A DNA stretch of 64,000 nucleotides, taken from positions 62,001 through 126,000 of the forward strand of contig NZ_VAUP01000031.1 in NCBI RefSeq assembly GCF_005871085.1, in the 5' to 3' direction. The notes under the pieces are model-generated. The model saw only the letters and a program-made list of their open reading frames with translations, had not been told where the DNA came from and searched no databases. The stretch is from Xanthobacter autotrophicus. Its GTDB lineage: Bacteria; Pseudomonadota; Alphaproteobacteria; Rhizobiales; Xanthobacteraceae. Shown here in pieces: positions 35,132 to 43,729 of this stretch. A program made the translations under genes and the position numbers. Every line of letters begins with the position of its first letter. Position 1 is the stretch's first letter.

Positions 35132-35201
35132 TGAAACGGTTCCAATCCCCCGGCCTCGACGCCGGAGGGGAGGACAAGGTCAGCCAAGGGGGGACGCCTT
35201 T

Positions 35202-36314
35202 ATGGCCCTCGAGACGTTCTATGAAGTCATGCGGCGGCAGGGCATCACCCGCCGCTCGTTCCTGAAATACTGCTCGCTCACGGCGGCGGCGCTGGGCCTC
35301 GGGCCGGAGTTCGCGCCGCAGATTGCGGAAGCCATGGAGACCAAGCCGCGCACCCCGGTGCTGTGGCTGCACGGGCTGGAATGCACCTGCTGCTCGGAAA
35401 GCTTCATCCGCTCGGCCCATCCTTTGGCCAAGGATGTGGTACTCAGCATGATCTCGCTGGATTATGACGACACCCTCATGGCCTCCGCCGGCCATCAGGC
35501 GGAAGCGATCCTCGATGAGGTGATGGAGAAGTACAAGGGCAACTACATCCTCGCGGTGGAAGGCAACCCGCCGCTGAACGAGGATGGCATGTATTGCATC
35601 ATCGGCGGCAAGCCTTTCGTGGACCAGCTGAAGAAGGTCGCCAAGGACGCGAAGGCCATCATCTCCTGGGGCTCCTGCGCCTCCTATGGCTGCGTGCAGG
35701 CGGCGCGGCCGAACCCCACCCGCGCCACCCCGGTGCATGAGGTGATCTTCGACAAGCCCATCATCAAGGTGCCGGGCTGCCCGCCCATCGCCGAGGTGAT
35801 GACCGGCGTCATCACCTACATGCTCACCTTCGACCGCCTGCCCGACCTCGACCGGCAGGGGCGACCCAAGATGTTCTATTCCCAGCGCATCCACGACAAG
35901 TGCTACCGCCGTCCCCACTTCGACGCCGGCCAGTATGTGGAGAGCTTCGACGACGAGGGCGCGCGCAAGGGCTATTGCCTCTACAAGGTGGGCTGCAAGG
36001 GCCCCACCACCTACAACGCCTGCTCCACCGTGCGCTGGAACGACGGCGTCTCCTTCCCCATCCAGGCGGGCCACGGCTGCATCGGCTGCTCGGAAGACGG
36101 CTTCTGGGACAAGGGCTCGTGGTACGCGCGCCTCGCCGATCTCAAGGGTTCGGGCTTCGGCGTTGAGGCCAATGCCGACCAGGTGGGCCTCATTGCCGCC
36201 GGCGCGGTGGGCGCGGGGGTCGCGGTGCATGCGGCCGTGAGCGCGCTGAAGCGTGCCCAGCACAAGAATACGGACAACGGCGCCGACAATAGCGCGACGG
36301 GAGGCGAGAAGTGA
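35202..36314 (+). CDS. hupS: Uptake [NiFe]-hydrogenase small subunit, oxygen-tolerant type
   Basis: A 370-residue precursor of the electron-transfer subunit. The twin-arginine signal ITRRSFLKY (R17-R18) directs Tat export of the folded HupSL dimer. The proximal cluster ligands are C61, C63 and C64 (ECTCC), C159 and C164 (WGSCASYGC) and C193 (PGC): six cysteines, the [4Fe-3S] arrangement of oxygen-tolerant group 1 enzymes such as E. coli Hyd-1. Medial and distal cluster motifs ([26 protein letters not shown]) follow. A C-terminal helix ([19 protein letters not shown]) anchors the protein to the membrane next to HupC. A 5'-UTR hairpin (35147-35170) precedes the start. It overlaps hupL by four bases (GTGA). 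Confidence 0.97.
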   Translation: MALETFYEVMRRQGITRRSFLKYCSLTAAALGLGPEFAPQIAEAMETKPRTPVLWLHGLECTCCSESFIRSAHPLAKDVVLSMISLDYDDTLMASAGHQAEAILDEVMEKYKGNYILAVEGNPPLNEDGMYCIIGGKPFVDQLKKVAKDAKAIISWGSCASYGCVQAARPNPTRATPVHEVIFDKPIIKVPGCPPIAEVMTGVITYMLTFDRLPDLDRQGRPKMFYSQRIHDKCYRRPHFDAGQYVESFDDEGARKGYCLYKVGCKGPTTYNACSTVRWNDGVSFPIQAGHGCIGCSEDGFWDKGSWYARLADLKGSGFGVEANADQVGLIAAGAVGAGVAVHAAVSALKRAQHKNTDNGADNSATGGEK

Positions 36315-38125
36315 CCATCCAGACGCCGAATGGCTTTTCCCTCGACACCTCCGGCAAGCGCATCGTGGTCGATCCGGTCACCCGCATCGAAGGCCACATG
36401 CGCTGCGAGGTGAATGTCGACTCCAACAACATCATCCGCAACGCGGTCTCCACCGGCACCATGTGGCGCGGGCTGGAAGTCATCCTGAAGGGCCGCGACC
36501 CCCGCGACGCCTGGGCCTTCGTGGAGCGCATCTGCGGCGTGTGCACCGGCTGCCACGCGCTGACCTCCGTGCGCGCGGTGGAAGACGCGCTCAACATCAA
36601 GATCCCCAACAACGCCTTCCTGATCCGCGAGATCATGGCCAAGGTGCTGCAGTGGCATGACCACGTCGTCCATTTCTACCACCTGCATGCGCTGGACTGG
36701 GTGAACCCGGTCAACGCCCTGAAGGCGGACCCGAAGGCGACGAGCGTCCTGCAGCAGTCCATCTCGGCGCATTCCAAGTCCTCGCCAGGCTATTTCCGCG
36801 ACGTGCAGAACCGGCTGAAGAAGTTCGTGGAGAGCGGACAGCTCGGCATCTTCAAGAACGGCTATTGGGACAACCCGGCCTATCTCCTGCCCCCCGAGGC
36901 GGACCTTCTGGCGGTGACGCACTATCTGGAAGCGCTCGACTTCCAGAAGGAGATCGTGAAGGTCCACACCATCTTCGGCGGCAAGAACCCGCACCCGAAT
37001 TATCTCGTGGGCGGCGTGCCCTGCGCCATCAACATGAACGGCGACATGGCCGCCGGCGCCCCGCTCAACATGGAGCGGCTGAACTTCGTGAAGCTGAAGC
37101 TTCAGGAAGCCTTCGAATTCTCCCAGAACGTCTATGTGCCGGACGTGATCGCCATCGCCTCCTTCTACAAGGGCTGGCTCTATGGCGGCGGGCTTTCCGG
37201 CCAGAATGTCATGGATTATGGCGACTACGAAGCCATCCAGGGCCAGAAGAAGACCGACCGCCTGCCCGGCGGCGTCATCCTCAACGGCAACTGGAACGAG
37301 GTCCACCCCATCGATCCGCGCAACCCGGATGAGGTGCAGGAATTCGTGGCCCATTCCTGGTACACCTACGGCGATGCGAACAAGGACAAGGGCCTGCATC
37401 CGTGGGACGGCATCACCGATCCCCAGTATGTGCTCGGCCCCAATGCCAAGGGCACCCGCACCAATATCGAGGCGGTGGACGAGAACGCCAAGTATTCGTG
37501 GATCAAGGCACCGCGCTGGAAGGGCAATGCGGTGGAGGTGGGTCCGCTCGCCCGCTACATCCTCGCCTATGCCCAGGGCGTCGACTATGTGAAGGGGCAG
37601 GTGGACGAGGCGCTGGGCCAGTTCAACACCCTGGCCGGCACCCAGCTGACCGCCAAGCAGGCGCTGCCCACCACCATCGGCCGCACGCTGGCCCGCGCGC
37701 TGGAGGCGCATTACTGCGCCAAGATGATGCTGGACGATTTCGACCACCTCATCGCCAACATCAAGGCCGGCGACACCTCCACCGCCAACATGGAGAAGTG
37801 GGACCCGTCCACCTGGCCGAAGGAGGCCAAGGGCGTGGGCACGGTGGCCGCGCCCCGCGGCGGCCTCGGCCACTGGATCAAGATCAAGGACGGGCGGATC
37901 GAGAACTACCAGTGCGTGGTGCCCACCACCTGGAACGGCGGGCCACGCGATCCCAAGGGCAATATCGGCGCGTTCGAGGCCTCCCTCATGAACACGCCCA
38001 TGCAGCGCCCCGAGGAGCCGGTGGAGATCCTGCGCACGCTGCACTCGTTCGATCCGTGCCTGGCCTGCTCCACGCACGTCATGTCCGAAGGCGGCGAGGA
38101 ACTCGCCCGCGTCACCGTCCGCTGA
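36311..38125 (+). CDS. hupL: Uptake [NiFe]-hydrogenase large subunit
   Basis: A 604-residue catalytic subunit that oxidises H2 at the NiFe(CN)2CO site. The four metal ligands are C75 and C78 (RICGVC) and C583 and C586 (DPCLAC). The C-terminus DPCLACSTH is followed by a 15-residue tail beginning VMSEGG that is removed after H589 by the protease HupD once nickel is inserted. Conserved DPVTRIEGH (21-29) is present. The GTG start overlaps the hupS stop, giving stoichiometric coupling. The protein is exported piggyback on HupS via Tat. Confidence 0.97.
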   Translation: MTIQTPNGFSLDTSGKRIVVDPVTRIEGHMRCEVNVDSNNIIRNAVSTGTMWRGLEVILKGRDPRDAWAFVERICGVCTGCHALTSVRAVEDALNIKIPNNAFLIREIMAKVLQWHDHVVHFYHLHALDWVNPVNALKADPKATSVLQQSISAHSKSSPGYFRDVQNRLKKFVESGQLGIFKNGYWDNPAYLLPPEADLLAVTHYLEALDFQKEIVKVHTIFGGKNPHPNYLVGGVPCAINMNGDMAAGAPLNMERLNFVKLKLQEAFEFSQNVYVPDVIAIASFYKGWLYGGGLSGQNVMDYGDYEAIQGQKKTDRLPGGVILNGNWNEVHPIDPRNPDEVQEFVAHSWYTYGDANKDKGLHPWDGITDPQYVLGPNAKGTRTNIEAVDENAKYSWIKAPRWKGNAVEVGPLARYILAYAQGVDYVKGQVDEALGQFNTLAGTQLTAKQALPTTIGRTLARALEAHYCAKMMLDDFDHLIANIKAGDTSTANMEKWDPSTWPKEAKGVGTVAAPRGGLGHWIKIKDGRIENYQCVVPTTWNGGPRDPKGNIGAFEASLMNTPMQRPEEPVEILRTLHSFDPCLACSTHVMSEGGEELARVTVR

Positions 38126-38137
38126 GGGAGGGATGCC

Positions 38138-38890
38138 ATGAGCGATACCTCACTTTCCGGCGCCGCCCCTCCGGCGGCCTCCGCGACCCCGGTCGCGCAG
38201 GCGATCAAGGGTGGAAGGAAGCTGACCACCGTCTATGTGTATGAGGCGCCGGTGCGCCTCTGGCACTGGGTGAATGCGCTGTCCATCGTGGTGCTGTGCA
38301 TCACCGGCTACTTCATCGGCTCGCCGTTCCCGACCCTGTCGGGGGAGGCGAGCGCCCATTACCTCATGGGCACCATCCGCTTCGTGCATTTCGCGGCGGG
38401 CTACATCCTCGCCGTGGGCTTCCTCGGGCGGATCATCTGGGCCTTCTTCGGCAACAAGTATTCCCGCGAGCTGTTCACCTTCCCGTTCTGGCGGAAGAGC
38501 TTCTGGCGGGGCTTCTTCGTGGAGATCAAGTGGTATGCGTTCCTGAAGCCGCGTCCGCTGAAGTTCGTGGGCCACAATCCGCTGGCCCAGGTCTTCATGT
38601 TCTTCGTGATGGTGCTGGGGCTGGCCTTCATGATCGTCACCGGGTTTGCCCTCTATTCGGAAGGCACCGGGCCGGGATCGTGGCAAGACAAGCTGTTCGG
38701 CTGGGTGCTGCCGCTGCTGGGCGGCTCCATGCAGGTGCACACGCTGCATCACCTGGGCATGTGGGTGATCATCCTGTTCGTGATCATTCACGTCTATTCG
38801 GTGATCCGCGAGGACATCATGTCTCGCCAGACCATGGTCTCGGCCATCACCAACGGTCACCGCACCTTCCGGGACGACGATCCGGAGTGA
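38138..38890 (+). CDS. hupC: Hydrogenase b-type cytochrome subunit
   Basis: A 250-residue membrane protein with four transmembrane helices that anchors HupSL and passes electrons to the quinone pool. Haem-ligand histidines lie in YEAPVRLWHWVNALS (about 30-44), RFVHFAAGYILAVGF and HTLHHLGMWVIILFVIIHVYSVIRED (about 204-229). The first 25 residues are a Ser/Ala/Pro-rich extension. It is 12 bp from hupL with a GAGGGAGG ribosome-binding site and is followed by a strong terminator. Confidence 0.95.
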   Translation: MSDTSLSGAAPPAASATPVAQAIKGGRKLTTVYVYEAPVRLWHWVNALSIVVLCITGYFIGSPFPTLSGEASAHYLMGTIRFVHFAAGYILAVGFLGRIIWAFFGNKYSRELFTFPFWRKSFWRGFFVEIKWYAFLKPRPLKFVGHNPLAQVFMFFVMVLGLAFMIVTGFALYSEGTGPGSWQDKLFGWVLPLLGGSMQVHTLHHLGMWVIILFVIIHVYSVIREDIMSRQTMVSAITNGHRTFRDDDPE

Positions 38891-38937
38891 AGGCGCGGGT
38901 GGACGGCCGGGCCTGACGGCGGCTGAATGGACGACAG

Positions 38938-38967
38938 AAAGGGCGCGGCGCCGGCCGCGCCCTTTTT
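38938..38967 (+). terminator. Strong intrinsic terminator after hupC
   Basis: The stem aaagggcgcggc / gccgcgcccttt (38938-38949 with 38954-38965) has a 4-nt loop and a TTTTT tail, about 50 bp after the hupC stop. It separates hupSLC from the maturation genes on the same strand. Confidence 0.88.
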
Positions 38968-39164
38968 CGTTGATCCGTCCCTTTTCGCTCCGCGGAGGGC
39001 GCGAAAAGGCATGGAATTGCCTCCCACCATCCGGAAGCCGGGAACTATGATTCCAATTTATGGATAAACTGGACATAGTCATTCCATATGTCACTATCCG
39101 GCCATGTATGAGGTATGCAGCCGCCACGATCCGAATCAACGCTTTGTCTGGCTTTGCGAACGGC

Positions 39165-39179
39165 TGGCATGCTCCTTGA
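39165..39179 (+). promoter_or_regulatory. Imperfect sigma-54-like promoter upstream of hupD
   Basis: TGGCAT-GCTCC-TTGA keeps the GG-N10-G spacing of -24/-12 promoters but has A in place of the invariant -12 C. It lies 69-83 bp upstream of the hupD start, behind the hupC terminator, where a second promoter is needed. The mismatch lowers confidence. Confidence 0.35.
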
Positions 39180-39247
39180 ATTGGAGAAGCTCGAAAATCA
39201 GGCGGCGGTAGACCGTCGTGGGAGGCCAGCCAGGAGGGATGCGTCGC

Positions 39248-39874
39248 ATGGACGACGATCGGCAACTTGCGCGCATTCTGGTGCTCGGCATCGGCAACAT
39301 CCTGTGGGCCGACGAGGGCTTCGGCGTCCGCGTGCTGGAAGCGCTCGACGCCTCCCACGTCTTCCCCGAGGCGGTCACCCTGCTGGATGGCGGCACCCAG
39401 GGCCTCTATCTGCTCCCCTATCTGGAGGAGGCGGACGGCGTGGTCATCGTGGATGCGGTGGATTACGGCCTTGTCCCCGGCACCCTCCACATCCTCGCCG
39501 ATGGCGAGGTGCCCGCTGTGCTCGCCGCTCGCAAGGTGAGCCTGCACCAGACCGGCTTTCAGGAGATCCTCGGCCTGCTCGCCCTGCGCGGCAAGACGCC
39601 GGCGCGCATCGTGCTGGTGGGCGTGCAGCCTGAGCTGCTGGACGATTACGGCGGCGGCCTCACCGCCACCATCGCCGCGCAGGTGGAGCCGGCGGCGCGC
39701 AAGGTGCTCGACATCCTGAAGGATGAGTTCGGCGTGGTGCCCACGCCCCGTGCAGGAGAGGGCAGCCTCGTCACCGCCGCCGTCGGCCGACAGTCCTATG
39801 AGAGCGAGCGCCCGAGCGCTGAGGCGGCCTGCCGCATCGGTGATCCCCGCGTCCTCGCCACCCCCCGGAGCTGA
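39248..39874 (+). CDS. hupD: Hydrogenase maturation protease
   Basis: A 208-residue endopeptidase that clips the HupL C-terminus after nickel insertion. Nickel-sensing ligands known from HybD are conserved: E23 (ADEGFG), D69 (VIVDAVD) and H100 (SLHQTGF). The strand GIGNILWADEG and the DGGTQGLYLLPYL region match the M52 family. The ATG at 39248 is chosen because AGGAGGG ends about 10 nt upstream; the ATG at 39239 would be too close. About 30 residues beyond the core are variable and acidic/Ser-rich. Confidence 0.95.
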   Translation: MDDDRQLARILVLGIGNILWADEGFGVRVLEALDASHVFPEAVTLLDGGTQGLYLLPYLEEADGVVIVDAVDYGLVPGTLHILADGEVPAVLAARKVSLHQTGFQEILGLLALRGKTPARIVLVGVQPELLDDYGGGLTATIAAQVEPAARKVLDILKDEFGVVPTPRAGEGSLVTAAVGRQSYESERPSAEAACRIGDPRVLATPRS

Positions 39875-39877
39875 GCC

Positions 39878-40210
39878 ATGTGCCTCGGCCTGCCTATGCG
39901 CATCGAGGAGGTGGACGGCACCTTTGCCCAGTGCCGCGCCGAGGGCGCGCGGGAGCGGGTGGACCTTGCCCTGGTGCCTGAGGCGCGCGCCGGCGACCAT
40001 GTGCTGGTGTTCCAGGGCACCGCCCGCCGCCTGCTGGACGCTGATGAGGCGCGCCTCATCAGCGATGCGCTCGCTGGTGTCGCCGCCATCATGGCGGGGG
40101 AGGCGGACGCCGCAGCCATCGACCGCGCCTTCGCAGATCTCGCCGATCGCGAGCCCACTTTGCCGCCCCATCTCGCCGCGGCCTATGCCGCCGGCCGAAA
40201 GGAAGCCTGA
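39878..40210 (+). CDS. hupF: HypC-family hydrogenase chaperone HupF
   Basis: A 110-residue HypC/HupF-type protein starting MCLGLPMRI; Cys2 is the conserved N-terminal cysteine that contacts the large-subunit precursor. It is longer than HypC and has a C-terminal extension (about 75-110). In R. leguminosarum HupF is dedicated to HupL stabilisation under oxygen. It sits 3 bp behind hupD and overlaps hupG by one base. A true HypC is encoded separately at 46435. Confidence 0.92.
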   Translation: MCLGLPMRIEEVDGTFAQCRAEGARERVDLALVPEARAGDHVLVFQGTARRLLDADEARLISDALAGVAAIMAGEADAAAIDRAFADLADREPTLPPHLAAAYAAGRKEA

Positions 40211-40620
40211 TGTCCGAGGCCGCGATCCCCGATGCCAATCTCCATCCCCTGGTGCGCCGGCTCGTGTCCGAGCGCGCCTGGCCCTATCTGGAAGCGCCCG
40301 AGGACACGGCGCGGCTTGATGCGCGCGACCATTTCCTGTTCCTGCCGGCCCACGGCAAGGCGCATCTGGAAAGCCCGGATATCGCCGTGGTGCTGCCGGA
40401 GCTGGTGAAGGCGCTGGGCGGCGAGGCGGTCCTCGGCGTCGCAGTGGCTGGGCCGAAGACGGAGGCCGCCCTGCGCGACGCCCTCAGCCTCGCGCTGCCG
40501 GCCATCGTGGTGGTGCGCGGCGGGCTACCCGTGGGCGCCATCTCCCGCATGCGCGATTGGGACGAATATCTCGAACGCCTCGGCGCGCTGCTGAAGACCC
40601 CATCCGTCGCCACCCACTGA
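40210..40620 (+). CDS. hupG: Hydrogenase assembly protein HupG (HyaE family)
   Basis: A 136-residue thioredoxin-fold protein with DHFLFLPAHGKAHLESPDIAVVLPEL (about 39-64) and VVRGGLPVGAISRMRDWDEYLERL (about 100-124), as in HyaE/HoxO. The redox CxxC of thioredoxins is absent, as in the family. HyaE/HoxO/HupG proteins act as small-subunit chaperones, probably in complex with HupH/HoxQ before Tat export. The start codon overlaps the hupF stop. Confidence 0.92.
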   Translation: MSEAAIPDANLHPLVRRLVSERAWPYLEAPEDTARLDARDHFLFLPAHGKAHLESPDIAVVLPELVKALGGEAVLGVAVAGPKTEAALRDALSLALPAIVVVRGGLPVGAISRMRDWDEYLERLGALLKTPSVATH

Positions 40621-40649
40621 GGCTGAGACCCACAGAAGGCACGCCCCGA

Positions 40650-41504
40650 ATGTCCTCTTCCCCCTTCGCCACACAGCCCCCCGTCGGCTTCGGCCCCGGC
40701 AGCCAGTCCGGCAGCGACGAGGAGGGCCTCGCCTATCTGCCTTTGCCCTCCGGCATGCGCATCTTCGAGGCCCATCTGCCGGAAGTGGCAGACCCCGACC
40801 GCCTCGCCCCGGCTTTGAGCGTGCTGGAACAGGTGATCGCGGCGCTCCAGAGCTGGCAGCCGGGGACGAGCCACGTCATCCCGCTGACCCATCTCGACCG
40901 GGACAATATCGCTCTGGTGGATGAGGCCATGGGCGAGGGAGAAGTCGCCATCAAGGTGGCGGCTTTTGGCGATGCCCGCGCCATGGAAATCCAGGAAGCG
41001 ACTTTTGCCGGGGTGTGGCGCCTGCGCGGTGCCGCCGGCACCGACCGCATCGAGGTGGCGGCCTTCCCGCGCGGCGCGCTGGTGCGAGCCTTCGGCGCCG
41101 GTGCGGGCATTGATCTTGAGGGGCTGGACACGCCGGCGCCCGGCATCTTCAACGCCCCGGCCCTGCTGGTGGAGATCGACCACCGCGCCCGCGCCCGCCA
41201 GCCGGGGGAGCTGCCCCACGTCATCAACCTGTCGCTGCTGCCCCACACGCCGGAAGACCTCGCCATGCTGGATGCGCGGCTGGGACAGGGGGCGACCACC
41301 GTGCTCTCGCGCGGCTACGGCAATTGCCGTATCGACGCCTGCGCCACGCGGAACGTCTGGCGGGTGCGCTTCTACAATTCGCAGGACATGCTCATCCTCG
41401 ACACCATTGAGGTGATCGAGGTTCCGGAAGTGGCCTGCGCCGCCCGCGAGGACATCGCCGACAGCGCTGAGCGCCTCACCGACGTGCTGGCGGCGATCCG
41501 ATGA
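40650..41504 (+). CDS. hupH: Hydrogenase expression/assembly protein HupH
   Basis: A 284-residue member of the HupH/HyaF/HoxQ family that assists small-subunit maturation. Diagnostic stretches are LPSGMRIFEAHLPE, GEGEVAIKVAAFGDARAMEIQEATFAGVWRL (about 91-121), and the C-terminal TTVLSRGYGNCRIDACATRNVWRVRFYNSQDMLILDTIEVIEVPEVACAAREDI (about 212-265). The ATG at 40650 gives the usual family start; the frame also runs upstream into hupG. It overlaps the next gene by four bases. Confidence 0.95.
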   Translation: MSSSPFATQPPVGFGPGSQSGSDEEGLAYLPLPSGMRIFEAHLPEVADPDRLAPALSVLEQVIAALQSWQPGTSHVIPLTHLDRDNIALVDEAMGEGEVAIKVAAFGDARAMEIQEATFAGVWRLRGAAGTDRIEVAAFPRGALVRAFGAGAGIDLEGLDTPAPGIFNAPALLVEIDHRARARQPGELPHVINLSLLPHTPEDLAMLDARLGQGATTVLSRGYGNCRIDACATRNVWRVRFYNSQDMLILDTIEVIEVPEVACAAREDIADSAERLTDVLAAIR

Positions 41505-42412
41505 GCGCCATGTCTGCTGCTCCTGCTTCCCACGCCTTCTTCGAAGGCTCCTATCTCGGTGACCGGGCGCGCCTTGCCCCCACCGCGCGCCTCGAATGCA
41601 AGGTGTGCTGGCACGTCTATGACCCCGCCGAGGGTTGCGAGACGTGGCAGATCCCGGCCGGCACGCCGTTCACCGCGCTGCCCGAGCACTGGCGCTGCCC
41701 GGTCTGCGACGGCGCCCGCGACCAGTTCATGGTGCTGGATGGCGGCACGCCGGACCTGCCCGCCATCGCTCCCCCCGTGGCGGTGGATCCCCATCTGGAC
41801 GCCCAGCTCAAGGACATGCCGGGGCGGTTCGAGGCGGTGTTCCGCGAGATCCATTCCGCCAAGATGAAGGGCGTGCCCTTCGTGAACGAGAGTCTGGGGG
41901 TGAAGGCCGTGGGCTTCCGCGCCCATGAGGGCCGCGCGCTCGGCGTGCTGGTGACGCCGTGGTTCATGAATCTGGTGCTGCTACCGGGCGCGCAGGACGA
42001 CTGGAGCGGCCTGAGAACCGGTGACAAGGAGCTGATCGCCTTCCCGTCCGGCACTTACGAATTCCTCGCCGCCAACCGGCCGGAGACGGGGCCCTACAAG
42101 GCCTGCTCCCTGTTCTCGCCCATGTTCGATTTCTCCTCCATGCTGCAGGCGGTGGAGACGGCGGCGGCGGTGCTGCCGGCCCTGTTCGATGCTGCCAACC
42201 GGGAGGAGGGCACCCGCTCCGGCGAGATCCGCCGCCGCGCGGAAGAGGAGGCGGCGACGCTTGCCCAGGCCGAAGCGGCCGCGCTTGCTTCCGAGGAACC
42301 CGCACCCCGGCCCGCCGGTCCGCCGCCCGAAATGTCCCGCCGCGCGGTGATCCTCGGCCCGCGCGCGGCGCAGAGTGTGGCCCCGGAAGGCCCGCAGGAC
42401 GGCGCGGCATGA
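41501..42412 (+). CDS. Fusion of rubredoxin (HupI) and hydrogenase assembly chaperone (HupJ)
   Basis: A 303-residue two-domain protein. Residues about 28-80 are a complete rubredoxin: C33 and C36 (LECKVCWHVYDP), C66 and C69 (WRCPVCDGARDQF). Residues about 95-235 are a HupJ/HybE/HoxT-type [NiFe]-hydrogenase assembly domain (RFEAVFREIHSAKMKGVPFVNESLGVKAVGFR, LVTPWFMNLVLLPG). An Ala/Glu/Pro-rich tail of about 70 residues follows, containing PPPEMSRRAVILG. In R. leguminosarum and Cupriavidus the rubredoxin and HupJ/HoxT proteins are encoded by separate adjacent genes. The fusion fits a combined role in protecting and delivering the small-subunit FeS cluster; that mechanism is inference. Confidence 0.9.
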   Translation: MSAMSAAPASHAFFEGSYLGDRARLAPTARLECKVCWHVYDPAEGCETWQIPAGTPFTALPEHWRCPVCDGARDQFMVLDGGTPDLPAIAPPVAVDPHLDAQLKDMPGRFEAVFREIHSAKMKGVPFVNESLGVKAVGFRAHEGRALGVLVTPWFMNLVLLPGAQDDWSGLRTGDKELIAFPSGTYEFLAANRPETGPYKACSLFSPMFDFSSMLQAVETAAAVLPALFDAANREEGTRSGEIRRRAEEEAATLAQAEAAALASEEPAPRPAGPPPEMSRRAVILGPRAAQSVAPEGPQDGAA

Positions 42413-43395
42413 TCCACGCGCCCGCCACGCTCCGCCGCCTCACCATCGCGCTCGACGGGCGCGCTGGGATGTGGCGCTTTGGGCGGGAGACCGGCCCGGA
42501 CCCGGCGCAGGCTCTGGTGGGCCGCACGCCGGAAGAGGCGGCGCGGCTCGCGCCCCTCGTCTTCAATCTGTGCGGCGCCGCCCATGGCTTTGCCGCCGCC
42601 ACCGCCCTCGGCCTGCCGGCGGCGGCTGATGGTGCCGCCATGGCCCGCGAGACCGTGCGCGATCACGCCCTCGCCATGCTCCACAGCTGGCCGCAGGCGC
42701 TGGGCGCGGCCCCCGACCGCGCCGCGCTGGGCCTGCTTGCCCGGCCGGACGGTGCGGACGCCTTCGCAACCGCTCTGGTGGGGGAGGGTGCCGAGCTTTC
42801 GGCCTTCTCGCCCGCCGAGCTGGACGCTTGGCTTGCCGAGGCGCAAACGCCCACCGCCCGCCTGCTGGCCCGCATCCGCCGCGAGGTCGATCCCGCCGAG
42901 GGGCGGGCGGGGCTGCCGGACTTGACGGCGCAGGACGTGGCGGCAGCGCTCGTTCCGACGCAGGTTTCAGACGCTGGTGGGTTGCGCGAGACCGGCGCCC
43001 TCGGCCGGGTGGCGCGCACGCCGCTGGTCGCCGCCCTCCTCGCCGGCGAGGGGCCGAGCCTGTTCGTGCGCCTGCTGGCCCGGCTGGTGGATTGCCTCGC
43101 GGCGCTGAAGCCGGCGCTCCTTTTGACAGACGATCTGCCGCCCGGCCTCGGCATCGCGCCCGCCGCGCGCGGGCTGCTGGGCCATGGGGCGCGGGTGGAG
43201 GCGGGGCGCGTCGCAGCCTACCGCATCCTCTCCCCCAGTGCCTGGAACCTTGCCCCCGGCGGCCTGCTGGAGCGCGCCTTCGCGGCGTTGACGCCCGGCC
43301 CCTTGGCACGGCGGCTGGCGCCGCTTCTGGTGTCGGCCATCAATCCGTGCGTGCCGGTTACCTTGTCCTTCGCGGAGGAGCCCGCCCATGCATGA
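42409..43395 (+). CDS. hupK: Hydrogenase maturation scaffold HupK
   Basis: A 328-residue protein related to the large subunit. It retains decayed versions of both metal motifs: NLCGAAH (about 53-59), in place of RICGVC, and INPCVPV (about 315-321), in place of DPCLAC. HupK/HoxV is considered a scaffold on which the Fe(CN)2CO group is handed to HupL. The sequence is Ala/Gly/Leu-rich. It overlaps hypA by eight bases. Confidence 0.9.
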   Translation: MIHAPATLRRLTIALDGRAGMWRFGRETGPDPAQALVGRTPEEAARLAPLVFNLCGAAHGFAAATALGLPAAADGAAMARETVRDHALAMLHSWPQALGAAPDRAALGLLARPDGADAFATALVGEGAELSAFSPAELDAWLAEAQTPTARLLARIRREVDPAEGRAGLPDLTAQDVAAALVPTQVSDAGGLRETGALGRVARTPLVAALLAGEGPSLFVRLLARLVDCLAALKPALLLTDDLPPGLGIAPAARGLLGHGARVEAGRVAAYRILSPSAWNLAPGGLLERAFAALTPGPLARRLAPLLVSAINPCVPVTLSFAEEPAHA

Positions 43396-43729
43396 GATGG
43401 CGGTGTGCGAGAGCCTGCTTTCCGCCATGGAGGAGGCGGCGCAGGCGCAGAATTTCTCCCGCGTCACTCGCGTGCGCCTCGCCATCGGCCGCTTCGCCGG
43501 CATCGAGGTGGAGGCGCTACGCTTCGGCTTCGATGTGGTGATGCGCGGCTCCCTCGCCGAGGGCGCCGAGCTGGTGGTGCTGGAAGAGGACGGCAGCGCC
43601 TGGTGCTTCGACTGCTGCGAGACGGTGGCGCTCTCCCACCGCCTCGCCTCCTGCCCGAAATGCGGCGGGGAACGCCTCGTGCCCAATGGCGGCACGGACA
43701 TGAAGATCAAGGACCTGGAGGTGTTGTGA
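43388..43729 (+). CDS. hypA: Hydrogenase nickel incorporation protein HypA
   Basis: A 113-residue nickel chaperone. The N-terminal nickel site MHEM (H2) and the zinc loop C73-x2-C76 and C89-x2-C92 (WCFDCCE, CPKCGG) are intact. HypA delivers nickel with HypB to the HupL precursor. It overlaps hypB by one base (TGATG). Confidence 0.95.
   Translation: MHEMAVCESLLSAMEEAAQAQNFSRVTRVRLAIGRFAGIEVEALRFGFDVVMRGSLAEGAELVVLEEDGSAWCFDCCETVALSHRLASCPKCGGERLVPNGGTDMKIKDLEVL

Larger units (their letters stand above)
38891..39247. other. Intergenic region between hupC and hupD (terminator plus promoter region)
   Basis: This 357-bp gap is unusual inside a hydrogenase operon. It contains the terminator above, then a markedly AT-richer stretch (about 39040-39110) and a sigma-54-like element at 39165-39179. 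No convincing small gene was found on either strand. Confidence 0.6.

Noticed and set aside
36011-38077. A 688-codon open frame antisense to hupL
   Set aside because: It is the complement of a strongly supported hydrogenase gene. Long antisense frames are expected in high-GC DNA, and the translation is repetitive in Gly/His/Arg/Val with no recognised domain.
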